Counted from the first letter of the stretch, positions 54,607 through 63,500 are shown. The stretch is DNA of 64,000 bases from Rhodococcoides fascians A25f (GCF_000760935.2 NZ_CP049744.1:558001-622000), one strand, 5' to 3'. The notes: generated from the sequence alone by a model not told the origin. Numbers and translations: made by a program.

Positions 54607-56228
54607 CTACGCCTCTTTGTTGCTGTGCGAGGTGCTGTGCGCGTGGAACGGGTTGTGTGAACAGGTTTCGCCGCGTTGGGCGAGGGGCGATCTTCGGTGC
54701 ACAGTGTGGTGCTCGGCACCGAGGTGTGCAGAGACGGCACCGACTTGCCGGCCGACATCACCGTCCGGTCCGGACGAACGATCGCTGCAACAGCGCGACC
54801 GCGCCGCAGCCACAAGCCGAGATCGGACGAGGCCGCTACTTCCACCGCTGCGGCCCCACGCCGCTGGACTTCGCGTCGCTGCTCCACGGTCAGGGGTGTC
54901 GACGCGAGAAACAGGAACTGCCCAGGTGCCCGATCATCGAGTCGCATCCCATTGTCCAACAGCCTGTTCGGGCAGAGTTGTCCGGCGAGTGAGCGAGGCT
55001 GCATCGGCGATCGCAGGACGTACTGCGATCCGACGAGCGAGGGCGTAGTGCTCGCGGTGACCTTGTCGCCGATGACCGGAAGATGTCCGAGGACGGGCGC
55101 GATGTTGGTCCGCATGATGCCGGTGAGCTTGCTCCCGCCGGTCATGGCCCGCCCTATCATCACGGCCAGCCTGATCATGGCCTTGGCGTGCGTCTTTCGT
55201 TCGGTCTCGTAGCTGTCCAGCGCGGACTGGGGCACGTGTCCGTCGAGTGCGCCGACCAACTTCCACACCAGGTTGCGGGCGTCGCGCAGACCTGCACCCA
55301 TTCCCTGACCGATGAACGGCGGCGTCAGATGCGCGGCGTCGCCCAGGACGAAGACCCGGCGATCACGCCACCGATCGGCAATCTGTGCCTTGAATGTGTA
55401 CTCGGCACTGCGAATCAGCTTCATCTCAGGGATCTCCGCCGCAACGAACCACGGTGCGATCAGTGGGTGTATTGCCGAGAGATCGGTGAACTCGTCGAGG
55501 GTTTCGCCATCGAGCATCTGGAACTCCCAGCGGTAGCGCGTGGTTCCGATACGCATGTACGTCGCCGATCTCTCGGAATCGCACACCTGATGCACACCGT
55601 CCCACTGGTCGAGGTCGACATCGGTCTCGATATCGACGACCAGCCAGCGCTGCTCGAAACCGAGATCCTCCATCTTCGAACCGATGGACCTGCGCACCAC
55701 ACTGTTGGCACCGTCGCACCCGAGAACGTAGTCGGCGGTCACCCAATGCAGCGTTCCGTCCTCGGTGGACGTGTACGAGACCCGGACGCTGTCTTTCAGA
55801 TTCTGTACATCGGTGATCTCGTATCCACCGCGCATCGCAATGCCGTCGTAGCGAGCGATGTGGGAACGCATCAGACGCTCGAGTTCGGGTTGATCGAACA
55901 TGTTGGCCTGCGGATAGCCGTGCGGTCTGTCGTCGGGATCGCGCTCGAACTCGGCCAGGGTCCGCAGGTCCTTGGTGCACAGTCGTAGCCCGCGCGCCGG
56001 ACGTGAGATGGCGGCGAAATCCTCTGCCACACCGATGTCGTGGAGAATTCGGTACACCTCGTCATCGAGGTGGACCGCGCGCGGCTGGGGATAGACATCT
56101 GCCCATCGGTCGAGGACGAGAGTGGGTACGCCGTACCGGGCCAGCTGGAGCGCGGCGGTCATCCCCGTCGGCCCAGCGCCGACGATCACCACCCGGTGGT
56201 GCGCGCCGTCGAGCTCGTGTTCGCTCAT
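54603..56228 (-). CDS. MhpA-like FAD aromatic hydroxylase
   Basis: This is a 541-residue class A flavoprotein hydroxylase. The FAD motif VVIVGAGPTGMTAALQLARY is followed by PQPRAVHLDDE, DYVLGCDGANSVVRRSIG (DG motif) and VFVLGDAAHLTPPFIGQGMG (GD motif), ending in a thioredoxin-like C-terminal domain. The family includes 3-(3-hydroxyphenyl)propionate 2-hydroxylase and resorcinol-type hydroxylases. In this operon it would hydroxylate a phenol to a catechol for the extradiol dioxygenase. ATG overlaps the FAH stop by 4 bases. The basic tail after residue 520 (TRSTRTAPRTATKRRR) is unusual and probably disordered. Confidence 0.88.
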   Translation of the reverse strand: MSEHELDGAHHRVVIVGAGPTGMTAALQLARYGVPTLVLDRWADVYPQPRAVHLDDEVYRILHDIGVAEDFAAISRPARGLRLCTKDLRTLAEFERDPDDRPHGYPQANMFDQPELERLMRSHIARYDGIAMRGGYEITDVQNLKDSVRVSYTSTEDGTLHWVTADYVLGCDGANSVVRRSIGSKMEDLGFEQRWLVVDIETDVDLDQWDGVHQVCDSERSATYMRIGTTRYRWEFQMLDGETLDEFTDLSAIHPLIAPWFVAAEIPEMKLIRSAEYTFKAQIADRWRDRRVFVLGDAAHLTPPFIGQGMGAGLRDARNLVWKLVGALDGHVPQSALDSYETERKTHAKAMIRLAVMIGRAMTGGSKLTGIMRTNIAPVLGHLPVIGDKVTASTTPSLVGSQYVLRSPMQPRSLAGQLCPNRLLDNGMRLDDRAPGQFLFLASTPLTVEQRREVQRRGAAAVEVAASSDLGLWLRRGRAVAAIVRPDRTVMSAGKSVPSLHTSVPSTTLCTEDRPSPNAAKPVHTTRSTRTAPRTATKRRR

Positions 56229-57160
56229 CGGTAGGAGACCCGGGTGCGCTGAACCCCCAGATCCAGGGCTCCGTCGGGAGTCGAGCTCGTCAGTTCGAGC
56301 ACGTCGCCGTCCTGCAGGAAGTCGGGATTCTTGGCCTGCTTCTTGAAGAAGACCTTCCACTTGACCGACGGCGGAATCAAAGCACCGATCATCTCGATCG
56401 GTTTGGCGGGAGCTTTGAGGGCGGTACCGCCGGGTGTGCCGGTGAGCAGCAGGTCGCCGGGATCGATGCGCTGGAACTTGCTCAGCGCCTTCAGCGATTC
56501 GACCGGCCGGAAGATCATGTCTGCGACCGTACTGTCCTGTCGAACAGTGCCGTTCACTCGGAGTGTCATGGCCAACTCGCCGAATCGATCGAACTCGCCC
56601 TGCTCGAGCAGTACCAATCGTGGGCCTACAGGAGTGAAGGTGGGGTACGACTTACCCTCGTAGAACTGGGTTTTCGGCAGCTGCACGTCACGCGCCGAGA
56701 CGTCGTTGGTGAGTACGAGTCCCGCCACGTACTCGGCCACATTGGTGGCATCGATCTTGGTGCCCACGGTCAGAGTCTTGCCGAACACCAGACCGATCTC
56801 GATCTCGTAGTCGAGAAGTTTCACGTGCGGCGGCTTGACGACGTCGTCGGTGGGGCCGCTGATCGAACCCGAGGTCTTCCGGAAGAACGTCAGCGGCACC
56901 GTCTCGGGGTTCATGCCCGAATCCTTGACGTGCGAGACGAAATTGGTCATGTTCGCCATCACGCGACACGGTGCGGTGACCGGGGAGAGCAGCGACAGTG
57001 TCTCCACCGCAACGACATCGGTGCCGGCACGGGCGGCGTCCACGGCCGCGCGATCGGCCAGAAGCTCGGCAGTGGTGGTTGCCGAAGTGTCGATGCGCGA
57101 CGCTCCGTTCGGGGTCTCGACCCACCAGGCGTCGGCGGTGCGGAGTACAGCGATGCTCAT
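56225..57160 (-). CDS. Fumarylacetoacetate hydrolase (FAH) family protein
   Basis: This is a 311-residue FAH-fold hydrolase. LDYEIEIGLVFGKTLTVGTK supplies metal-binding glutamates, AGLVLTNDVSARDVQ the aspartate, and KALSKFQRIDPGDLLLTGTP the conserved C-terminal block. Members hydrolyse or decarboxylate ring-cleavage products. Between the extradiol dioxygenase and the hydroxylase genes, it would act on a 2-hydroxy-6-oxo-dienoate product or a hydratase-stage intermediate. Both ends overlap neighbours by 4 bases. No alpha/beta-hydrolase of the usual meta-cleavage type is in the operon, so the FAH protein may take that part. Confidence 0.86.
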   Translation of the reverse strand: MSIAVLRTADAWWVETPNGASRIDTSATTTAELLADRAAVDAARAGTDVVAVETLSLLSPVTAPCRVMANMTNFVSHVKDSGMNPETVPLTFFRKTSGSISGPTDDVVKPPHVKLLDYEIEIGLVFGKTLTVGTKIDATNVAEYVAGLVLTNDVSARDVQLPKTQFYEGKSYPTFTPVGPRLVLLEQGEFDRFGELAMTLRVNGTVRQDSTVADMIFRPVESLKALSKFQRIDPGDLLLTGTPGGTALKAPAKPIEMIGALIPPSVKWKVFFKKQAKNPDFLQDGDVLELTSSTPDGALDLGVQRTRVSYR

Positions 57161-58290
57161 GAGGAAGCCACTTTCATCAGGCCGCGAAGGCGTTCGGTGT
57201 CGAATTCGTTGTTGTTGCGTAGCGAGGAGAGAATCGATTTCAGTTCGTGCAGAGACGCTTTGCTCGGCGCGATTCCGAGAAAGTCCTTGGATGCGGGCGG
57301 GCCCCACTGTGCGAGGCCCGACGCCGTCATCGGTGCCCAGCCGGGTTCGAGCGAATTGTCGAACATGTCGCCGTCGCTGAAGTGCTCCACCAGGAAACCG
57401 TCGGGATCACGCCAGTAGTCGAAGATCTGGCTGCCTTGGATGTGTCTGCCGATACCCCAGGAATGCTTGTACCCGTGCTCGGTGAGGAATTCGCCACCGG
57501 CGGCGATGGCGTCGATGTCGGTCACCTGATACGCCGAGTGCACGTACCTGTCGGACGGACCGAGAGTCATGGCGAGCGTGTGATGATCGGAGGGGATGCT
57601 GCCGCGATCGCAGCGGATGAAGCTCATCACCGGGCCTCGGTCGCGTTGGCCGTCGTAGTAGAGGAAATCGCTGACGATCAGTCCCAGGTGGTGCAGGTAC
57701 CAGTTCAGGTTCTCCAGGTAGTCCACTCGCTGCAGCACCACATGCCCGAGTCGTTGTACTCGTGCGGGCTGATGCGGTGGGCGCTGAGTGGCGTTCACCC
57801 GGTTGCGGGGATCGCCGAAGTTGTAGGTATGTGTGTCCTGGCCCGGAAGCTCCGGGTGCTCGGTGTACCCCGAGACGACCTGAACGGGCTGGCCGCCCGG
57901 ATCGGTCAGAGTGACGGCGATACCGCCAAGGGTGTCGGGCAGTCGGTGGACGCGTTGCCCCGTGGCCTCGGCGAGTCGGACGACGTCGGCATCCTCGGCG
58001 GCGGCGAACGCTGCACCGACGAACCGCGTTCGCTTACCGCGTCGGATGATCACGCACGGTGAGCCGATGTGGGTGCCTCGAAGGTGAATCTCCTCGGACG
58101 TCCGTAGCGAGACGGTGAATCCGAACGCCACGGCGAACGCCTCGGCCTTGGCCAGATCGGGTTTGCGGAACTCGAGCCAGGCGATGTCGCGCACCTTGAC
58201 GATCGGGTCGGTGGCTTTTCCCGGGTGTTCGCCTGGTAGCGCGCCCTGATCCACATGCATGTTCTTGTGGCCGTCGACGTCGTGTCCCAT
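57157..58290 (-). CDS. Extradiol ring-cleavage dioxygenase (VOC family, type I)
   Basis: This is a 377-residue two-domain VOC-family dioxygenase. Candidate iron ligands in the C-terminal domain are the histidine of RLGHVVLQRVDYLENLNWYL, a histidine in SDHHTLAMT, and the glutamate of GFLVEHFSDGD, the usual His-His-Glu triad. The N-terminal domain (IAWLEFRKPDLAKAEAFAVA) is the degenerate half typical of this group. It should cleave a catechol next to its hydroxyl groups. ATG at 58290 is the first gene of the leftward operon and faces the TetR gene. The 45-residue C-terminal tail after WGPPASKDFLG is longer than in simple catechol 2,3-dioxygenases. Confidence 0.85.
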   Translation of the reverse strand: MGHDVDGHKNMHVDQGALPGEHPGKATDPIVKVRDIAWLEFRKPDLAKAEAFAVAFGFTVSLRTSEEIHLRGTHIGSPCVIIRRGKRTRFVGAAFAAAEDADVVRLAEATGQRVHRLPDTLGGIAVTLTDPGGQPVQVVSGYTEHPELPGQDTHTYNFGDPRNRVNATQRPPHQPARVQRLGHVVLQRVDYLENLNWYLHHLGLIVSDFLYYDGQRDRGPVMSFIRCDRGSIPSDHHTLAMTLGPSDRYVHSAYQVTDIDAIAAGGEFLTEHGYKHSWGIGRHIQGSQIFDYWRDPDGFLVEHFSDGDMFDNSLEPGWAPMTASGLAQWGPPASKDFLGIAPSKASLHELKSILSSLRNNNEFDTERLRGLMKVASS

Positions 58291-58325
58291 CAGCCCTCCC
58301 TCGTTGTTGACACTATCGTCACCTA

Positions 58326-58339
58326 TGACTACTAAGTCA
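58326..58339. promoter_or_regulatory. Inverted repeat TGACT-N4-AGTCA upstream of the aromatic operon
   Basis: TGACT (58326-58330) and AGTCA (58335-58339) form a compact dyad 36 bases from the dioxygenase start and 76 bases from the TetR start. GTTGACA also occurs on both sides (about 58306 and 58359). The dyad is the best candidate for the TetR operator in this 124-base region. Confidence 0.5.
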
Positions 58340-58414
58340 GTCAAGAGTGTTGACAAATTCGTCAGCGGTGAGGAAGGGTCAGCGGGTAGACCAGCGTAGA
58401 CAGAGGTAGGGAAC

Positions 58415-59068
58415 ATGGCGGAGACCCAGAATCGCCTCGAACGGCGGAAGGCGCGCACCCGTGGCGCGCTGATTGCGGCGGCGCAAGGCTTCATCGCTCG
58501 GGGCGAGCTGAACGCTCCGATCGCGGAGATCACTCAGGCAGCCGACGTGGGGATGGGCTCTTTCTACAACCACTTCGTCAGCCGCGAGCAGCTGTTCCAG
58601 TCGGCGGTCGACGGTGCCCTGGAACTGCTGGGACGCTACCTGGACTCGTTGACCGACGCCGACGCAGATCCCGCCGAGGCATTCACTCGATCGTTCCGAA
58701 TATCCGGCCGACTCTTTCGGCTGCAACCGGAACTGAGCCGGGTACTCATCCACTCCGGTCCCGAGTTGATCACGTCGCAGCACGGCCTCGGTCCACGTGC
58801 TGCGAGAGACATCGTGGCCGCAATCGGTGCAGGGTACTTCCGAGTCGAGGACATACAGCTGTCCCTGGCATTGGTGGCAGGTGCGCTGCTCGGTCTCGGC
58901 CAGCTCCTGCTCGAGCAACCCGATCGTGACGACGGCGAGGCCGTGGACCAAATGGCGTACACCGTGCTGCTCGCGCTGGGAATGTCCGACGGCGACGCCC
59001 AGGACCTGTGCTCGCGGCCGCTGCCGCCGATGAGTGACGTCCCGAGCGTGGGGGACGAGACCGAGTAG
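58415..59068 (+). CDS. TetR-family regulator of the aromatic operon
   Basis: This is a 217-residue TetR-type regulator. RKARTRGALIAAAQGFIARG, then APIAEITQAADVGMGSFYNH and FVSREQLFQSAVDGALELLG cover the DNA-binding domain, and the C-terminal region is a long helical ligand domain (DIQLSLALVAGALLGLGQLL). It is divergent from the dioxygenase-FAH-hydroxylase-SDR operon. The expected ligand is the aromatic substrate or a pathway intermediate. A GTAGCGCGCTAC palindrome overlaps its stop codon but is probably just part of the gene end. Confidence 0.87.
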   Translation: MAETQNRLERRKARTRGALIAAAQGFIARGELNAPIAEITQAADVGMGSFYNHFVSREQLFQSAVDGALELLGRYLDSLTDADADPAEAFTRSFRISGRLFRLQPELSRVLIHSGPELITSQHGLGPRAARDIVAAIGAGYFRVEDIQLSLALVAGALLGLGQLLLEQPDRDDGEAVDQMAYTVLLALGMSDGDAQDLCSRPLPPMSDVPSVGDETE

Positions 59069-59086
59069 CGCGCTACCGCACGAATG

Positions 59087-59920
59087 TCAGCGTGCGCGAG
59101 TCGATTCCAGATCGCGAATGATCTGAGCGATCGCGCGGTCGTGGACGAGCCGACGCTCCAGAATCGGGTTGAGTATTCCGCGGAACCAGAAGTACGGCGT
59201 CCACACAGCAGGGGCTATCAGTCGTGCCCGACGGGTGCGGACCGCCCGGACGAGCAACTCCGCGGCCCGCCGAGACGGCAGGCGTCGGCCCAGCGGCCAC
59301 GGGAGCAATCCGCCGATTCGCTGACCGATCGGGTCGTCGTCGAGGGTGTGACGCGCCAGGTCGGTATCCACCACTCCGAAGTACACAAGACCGGCCGATG
59401 CGCCGACGGCAGCCAATTCGATACGCAGAGCGCGTCCCAGCTGTTCCACGGCAGCCTTGCTCACCATGTACGCGGACCCGCCCATGCCGGGAGTGAATGC
59501 AGCACACGACGATACGAGCAGTATGTGGCCGCCGCTCGCCACGATCTCGTCGGCAGCGGCCCGCACGATGTTGAGGACGCCGCCGAAGTTCACTGCCATC
59601 ACCGAGTCGAAGACGGCGCGGTCGATCGACCGAATCGTGGCGGGCGGCGGCGTGATTCCGGCATTGGCGATCACGATGTCGAGGCGGCCGAACGTGTCGA
59701 TCGTTGCCGCGACGCAGTCCACCATCGCTGCCGGATCGGTGACGTCACCGACGAGGTGAAGTGTCTTGTCGGAACCGGACGTCCCGGGTGGAAAGTCCCT
59801 ATCCACCACCGCCACTCGGACTCCCGCGGACAGTAGTGACGCCACGGTCGCAGCTCCGATGCCGCGTGCCCCACCCGTCACCAACGCGACCTTGCCGGTG
59901 AGGTCCATGGACTTGTTCAT
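59087..59920 (-). CDS. SDR-family oxidoreductase in the BVMO operon
   Basis: This is a 277-residue SDR. TGGARGIGAATVASLL is the cofactor motif, IVIANAGITPPPA the second block, and SAYMVSKAAVEQLGRALRIE contains the tyrosine-lysine pair. The C-terminal 60 residues (AAELLVRAVRTRRARLIAPA, then PILERRLVHDRAIAQIIRDL) resemble those of mycobacterial SadH-type SDRs. ATG overlaps the monooxygenase stop by 4 bases. In such clusters an SDR makes the ketone that a Baeyer-Villiger monooxygenase then turns into an ester. It is the last gene of the leftward operon. Confidence 0.87.
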   Translation of the reverse strand: MNKSMDLTGKVALVTGGARGIGAATVASLLSAGVRVAVVDRDFPPGTSGSDKTLHLVGDVTDPAAMVDCVAATIDTFGRLDIVIANAGITPPPATIRSIDRAVFDSVMAVNFGGVLNIVRAAADEIVASGGHILLVSSCAAFTPGMGGSAYMVSKAAVEQLGRALRIELAAVGASAGLVYFGVVDTDLARHTLDDDPIGQRIGGLLPWPLGRRLPSRRAAELLVRAVRTRRARLIAPAVWTPYFWFRGILNPILERRLVHDRAIAQIIRDLESTRAR

Positions 59921-61452
59921 ACGAGGTCCTTCGTCGTCACGAGCGTCGGATCCACACCGGCCGCCGCACTCCGACAGTGATAATGGTCGAGCTCGATGGT
60001 GGACATGCGTCGAGTGAAGTTGCGGACCGAACCCGGCCAATAGGTGACGTTTCGGCCCGAGGGGCTCAGGTAGTAGCTGCTGCATCCGCCCGAGTTCCAC
60101 ACCGACCCTGCCAGTAGTTCATCGGTGTGATCGGCGAACTCGGTCTGCGCGCGCCTGCTCACTTCGAGCGCCGAGATCGCGTGGGAGTCCATGGCGCGCA
60201 GGGCCGCCAGGATGTAGTTCACCTGTGCTTCGATGGTGACGACCTGCGAGGTGTACACCACCGAATTGGGGCCGAGCAGCATGAAGAAGTTCGGAAAACC
60301 GTGCACCGTGGTCCCTCGATACGACGACATCTCGCCGCCCGGCCACGTGTCCGCCAGCGACGTTCCGCCTCGCCCGGCGATGCGTCGGAAGCCCGAGTGG
60401 CCGGCGACGGTGAAGCCGGTTCCGAGAACGATCGCATCCACCTCGTGCACCGTTCCGTCGGTCGTGACGATTCCCTCGGGCACTATTGCGTCGATGCCGG
60501 TGGTCTCGACGGTGACGTTCTCCCGGCACAGAGCCGGGTAGAACTTGTTGGAGAAGGTCGGCCGTTTGCAACCGAATGCATAGGAGGGCGTGAGCTTCTC
60601 GCGAAGAATCGGATCCTTCACCTGACGCCGCAGGTGTGCGCGCCCGAGTGCAGTCAGTGGAGCCAACAGAGAACGGTGTCGAATCAATCCCGGCACCAAC
60701 GCTTCCTGGAACAGATCGAACATGCGACGCATGGCGCGCTGAGCCGGTGGGAACTTCTCGAACACGGATTTGGCGGAGTCGGAGATGGGCCGGTCGGGGT
60801 GCGGAAGAATCCACGTCGGTGTCCGCTGGAACAACGTGAGATGCCCGGCCTCGGGGGCCAGACGAGGGACGAACTGCACCGCCGAAGCACCGGTGCCGAT
60901 GACGGCGAGGCGTCGACCCTTCACGCAATAGTCGTGGTCCCAGTTCGCGGAGTGGAACACCGAGCCCGAGAACGAATCCAGCCCTGCGATAGTGGGAGTG
61001 GCCGGTTCGCTGAACGGGCCGAGGGCTCCGATCAGGATCCGAGAAGTCCATGTCCCGCCGCTCGTGCGAACCACCCACTGCGCTCGCTCGCCGTCCCACG
61101 TCGCGTCGAGTACCTCGTGTCCGAAGCGGATTCGATTCCGGATTCCGAACCGGTCGGTGCAGTCGTCGAGGTACTGCTCGATCTCGGGCTGCAGCGGATA
61201 CAAGCGCGTCCAGTTCGGATTGGGCGCGAACGAGAACGAATACAGCGCCGATGGAATGTCGCATTGGGCACCGGGATAGGTGTTGACGTGCCAGGTTCCA
61301 CCGACGGCGGTATCGCGCTCGAAGACCAAGAAGTCGCCGCGGCCTTCCTGCTCGAGCCTGATCGCGGCCCCGAGACCTCCGAAGCCCGCGCCGACGATAG
61401 CGACGTCGATGTGCGGCACGGCTGTGTCGGCAGTGGAATGTGTTGCAGTCAT
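59917..61452 (-). CDS. FAD-dependent Baeyer-Villiger-type monooxygenase
   Basis: This is a 511-residue class B flavoprotein monooxygenase. The FAD motif VAIVGAGFGGLGAAIRLEQE, the BVMO fingerprint FSGSVFHSANW, the NADPH motif LAVIGTGASAVQFVPRLA and VLGTGFTVAGHSGFR are all present. EthA/MymA-like enzymes of mycolate actinobacteria share this length. It inserts oxygen next to a carbonyl. The ATG at 61452 has GGAGACC upstream and follows the reductase gene by 12 bases. The combination with an SDR, an Fe-S reductase and a ferritin-like protein suggests oxidation of a hydrophobic alcohol/ketone chain or ring, or cell-envelope lipid remodelling. Confidence 0.88.
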   Translation of the reverse strand: MTATHSTADTAVPHIDVAIVGAGFGGLGAAIRLEQEGRGDFLVFERDTAVGGTWHVNTYPGAQCDIPSALYSFSFAPNPNWTRLYPLQPEIEQYLDDCTDRFGIRNRIRFGHEVLDATWDGERAQWVVRTSGGTWTSRILIGALGPFSEPATPTIAGLDSFSGSVFHSANWDHDYCVKGRRLAVIGTGASAVQFVPRLAPEAGHLTLFQRTPTWILPHPDRPISDSAKSVFEKFPPAQRAMRRMFDLFQEALVPGLIRHRSLLAPLTALGRAHLRRQVKDPILREKLTPSYAFGCKRPTFSNKFYPALCRENVTVETTGIDAIVPEGIVTTDGTVHEVDAIVLGTGFTVAGHSGFRRIAGRGGTSLADTWPGGEMSSYRGTTVHGFPNFFMLLGPNSVVYTSQVVTIEAQVNYILAALRAMDSHAISALEVSRRAQTEFADHTDELLAGSVWNSGGCSSYYLSPSGRNVTYWPGSVRNFTRRMSTIELDHYHCRSAAAGVDPTLVTTKDLV

Positions 61453-61464
61453 GAGGGTCTCCTT

Positions 61465-62589
61465 CTACAGATCGAGGACGAGAACTTCGCCGTCGACCGC
61501 GCCACGTGAGACGCACAGGGTGAGTGAATTCTCGCGCTCGGTGGTGCTCAGCACGCGGTCGCGGTGCTCGACGCGGCCGCCGACGAGCCCCACGACGCAG
61601 GCCCCGCAGAAGCCCTGGCGGCACGAGAACGGTTGATCCGGCCGAATTTTTCGGAGCGCGTCGAGAGCAGTCTCCTGCGCACCGACCTCGATGGTGTCGC
61701 CGGAGCCGTCGAGCTTCAGTACGAACGGGGTGCCGTCGACCACCGGTGCAGGCGCGAACAATTCGGTGTGGAATTCCCGAACCGCGGTGCTGCCGGCGGC
61801 CTCCGCGCGCAATCTGCGCGAGAGAGCCGCGGGTCCGCAGACGTACAGGGCCGAGGATCCCGTTCCGAGATCGACGATGTCCGCAGGAATGGGAAGTCCC
61901 TCGACGTCATCGGTTCTGACGATCACGTGACCATGTGAGGCGAGCGCCATCTGTTGCAGTTCGGCGACGAACGGCAGACTCGCACGCGATCTTCCGTGGT
62001 AGTAGAGCGTCCACCGTGTGCCCTCGGCGACTGCGCGTTCGATCATGGACCGGATGGGGGTGATGCCGATGCCGGCGGCCACGAAGAGGTAGTGCTCGGC
62101 GGCTGCCATCGGAAAAGCGTTGCGGGGTCCGCGAACTCGCAGAACATCGCCGCGGGAGAGGGTGTGGATCTCTGCGGAGGCCGTGCCGCCGGGTATCTTG
62201 CGGACGCTGATGCGGTAGCGATCACGTGCGCCGGGATGTCCGGCGAGCGAGTACTGCCGCACCGAACCGGACGGGGTGGTGACGTCGATGTGTGCACCGG
62301 GCAACCAGGTCGGCAATGCAGCACCGTCGCTGCGACGGAGCAACAGTGAGCGCACGTCCTCGGCCTCGTCGACGATCTCGTCGATGGTGGTCTCGAATTC
62401 GTAGCCGACGCATCGCCGCGGTCGGGCCGGGGACAGGGCGGTCACGAGGGACGAGTCGGTGACCAACTTGGCGTAGAAACGGGACGCGGCACCGACGGCC
62501 CGCAGGCCGAGGCCGGGCGCGGTCACGGTGACCTCGCCCAGATGGCTGTGCACCGGAGGTGCTGTAGTCGTCACTGCTGTAGTCGTCAC
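61465..62589 (-). CDS. Ferredoxin-NAD(P) reductase with C-terminal [2Fe-2S] domain
   Basis: This is a 374-residue phthalate-dioxygenase-reductase-type protein. The FAD domain has RQYSLAG, the NAD domain GIGITPIRSMIERAV, and the C-terminal plant-type ferredoxin domain SCRQGFCGACVVG, with a C-x4-C-x2-C spacing and the fourth cysteine 27 residues later. It passes electrons from NAD(P)H to an oxygenase. The GTG at 62589 overlaps the stop of the PF10118 gene (GTGA), suggesting that protein is its partner. An exact 15-base tandem duplication covers the start, so GTG at 62574 is an equally plausible start, five residues later. Confidence 0.88.
   Translation of the reverse strand: MTTTAVTTTAPPVHSHLGEVTVTAPGLGLRAVGAASRFYAKLVTDSSLVTALSPARPRRCVGYEFETTIDEIVDEAEDVRSLLLRRSDGAALPTWLPGAHIDVTTPSGSVRQYSLAGHPGARDRYRISVRKIPGGTASAEIHTLSRGDVLRVRGPRNAFPMAAAEHYLFVAAGIGITPIRSMIERAVAEGTRWTLYYHGRSRASLPFVAELQQMALASHGHVIVRTDDVEGLPIPADIVDLGTGSSALYVCGPAALSRRLRAEAAGSTAVREFHTELFAPAPVVDGTPFVLKLDGSGDTIEVGAQETALDALRKIRPDQPFSCRQGFCGACVVGLVGGRVEHRDRVLSTTERENSLTLCVSRGAVDGEVLVLDL
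62560..62589. repeat. 15-bp tandem duplication at the start of the Fe-S reductase gene
   Basis: TGCTGTAGTCGTCAC occurs at 62560-62574 and again at 62575-62589. On the coding strand this repeats the start GTG plus four codons (V-T-T-T-A), so two equivalent start codons result. It looks like a recent in-frame slippage event. Confidence 0.75.
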
Positions 62590-63500
62590 TGCTGGGCAGC
62601 CAGTGCAGCGGGTGACTGTGCGAGGTATCGCACGGCCTTGTCGATGTCGCCCATCTTCGATGGGTGAAACCCCGGTCGGATGTACAGGGCGAGTTGGACG
62701 AACAGGAACGACAGGCCCGGGATGAGTTGCTTGCGAGACGCTCGCGCGAAGGCGAGAGGCCACGGGGTGCGAAGTCGGCGTTTCCCGGTGCGCGGGGTGG
62801 CGACCGAATTCTTGTACAGGTACGCGGCGGTGCTGAACCACAACACCGCCAACCCCGCGCTGGCTATCACTGCGGTGCGGGCGCGGCGAAATCCACCACC
62901 GTCGACGTACTGGAATGCGTCGAATGCCACGTTGCGGTGTTCGAGTTCCTCGGCACCGTGCCAGCGGAGTAGGTCCAGCATCGTGGGGTCGACGCCGATA
63001 CGGTCGAATTCGGTGTTGTCCAAAAGCCATTCACCTACCACGGCGGTGAAGTGCTCTGCCGCTGCGTAGATTCCGAGTCGCTCGTTGAGCCACGCTTTGG
63101 CTGCGCGGCCGGTGAGGCCGTGGTCGCCGAACACCACGCCCACCGCGAATCGAATCCGCTGCAGGATCGGTTCGATGTCGACTCCGTGGGCCACGAGGTA
63201 GGTGCGGAAGCCTTCGTGGGAGGACGCGTGAGTGGCCTCCTGCCCGACGAATCCGACGACCTCCTCGTGCAGTCTGCGGTCGTCGATGTAGGGAAGCGCG
63301 AGGGCGAAGACGTCGGCCATCGCCCGTTCGCCCTCGGGCAGCACCAGATGCATCACATTCCAGAAGTGGGTGGCGTACCACTCGCGCGGAATGTATTGCA
63401 GCGGAACGCCGGTCCAGTCGAACGTCACCGCACGGGCCACGATCGCGTAGGACTCGTCCGTGTGGCGCGCGTTCGGGTCGATCGCTCTGTCGCGAGACAT
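62586..63500 (-). CDS. PF10118-type ferritin-like protein (predicted metal-dependent hydrolase)
   Basis: This is a 304-residue protein of the PF10118 family. Carboxylate and histidine pairs suited to a diiron site recur: PEGERAMADVF, GQEATHASSHEGF, YAAAEHFTAVVGEW and GAEELEHRNVAFDAF. A hydrophobic stretch near residue 210 (TAVIASAGLAVLWFSTAAYL) and a second near 265 suggest membrane attachment. The family is annotated as a hydrolase, but the ligand pattern resembles helical diiron oxygenases. Its stop overlaps the start of an Fe-S reductase gene, which would make sense for an oxygenase. It leads the leftward operon facing a TetR gene. Function is not established. Confidence 0.78.
   Translation of the reverse strand: MSRDRAIDPNARHTDESYAIVARAVTFDWTGVPLQYIPREWYATHFWNVMHLVLPEGERAMADVFALALPYIDDRRLHEEVVGFVGQEATHASSHEGFRTYLVAHGVDIEPILQRIRFAVGVVFGDHGLTGRAAKAWLNERLGIYAAAEHFTAVVGEWLLDNTEFDRIGVDPTMLDLLRWHGAEELEHRNVAFDAFQYVDGGGFRRARTAVIASAGLAVLWFSTAAYLYKNSVATPRTGKRRLRTPWPLAFARASRKQLIPGLSFLFVQLALYIRPGFHPSKMGDIDKAVRYLAQSPAALAAQQ

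Noticed and set aside
59065..59076. Perfect palindrome GTAGCGCGCTAC at the tetR stop
   Set aside because: It is too short, overlaps the stop codon and allows no loop for a stable hairpin. Chance is sufficient in this GC-rich DNA.
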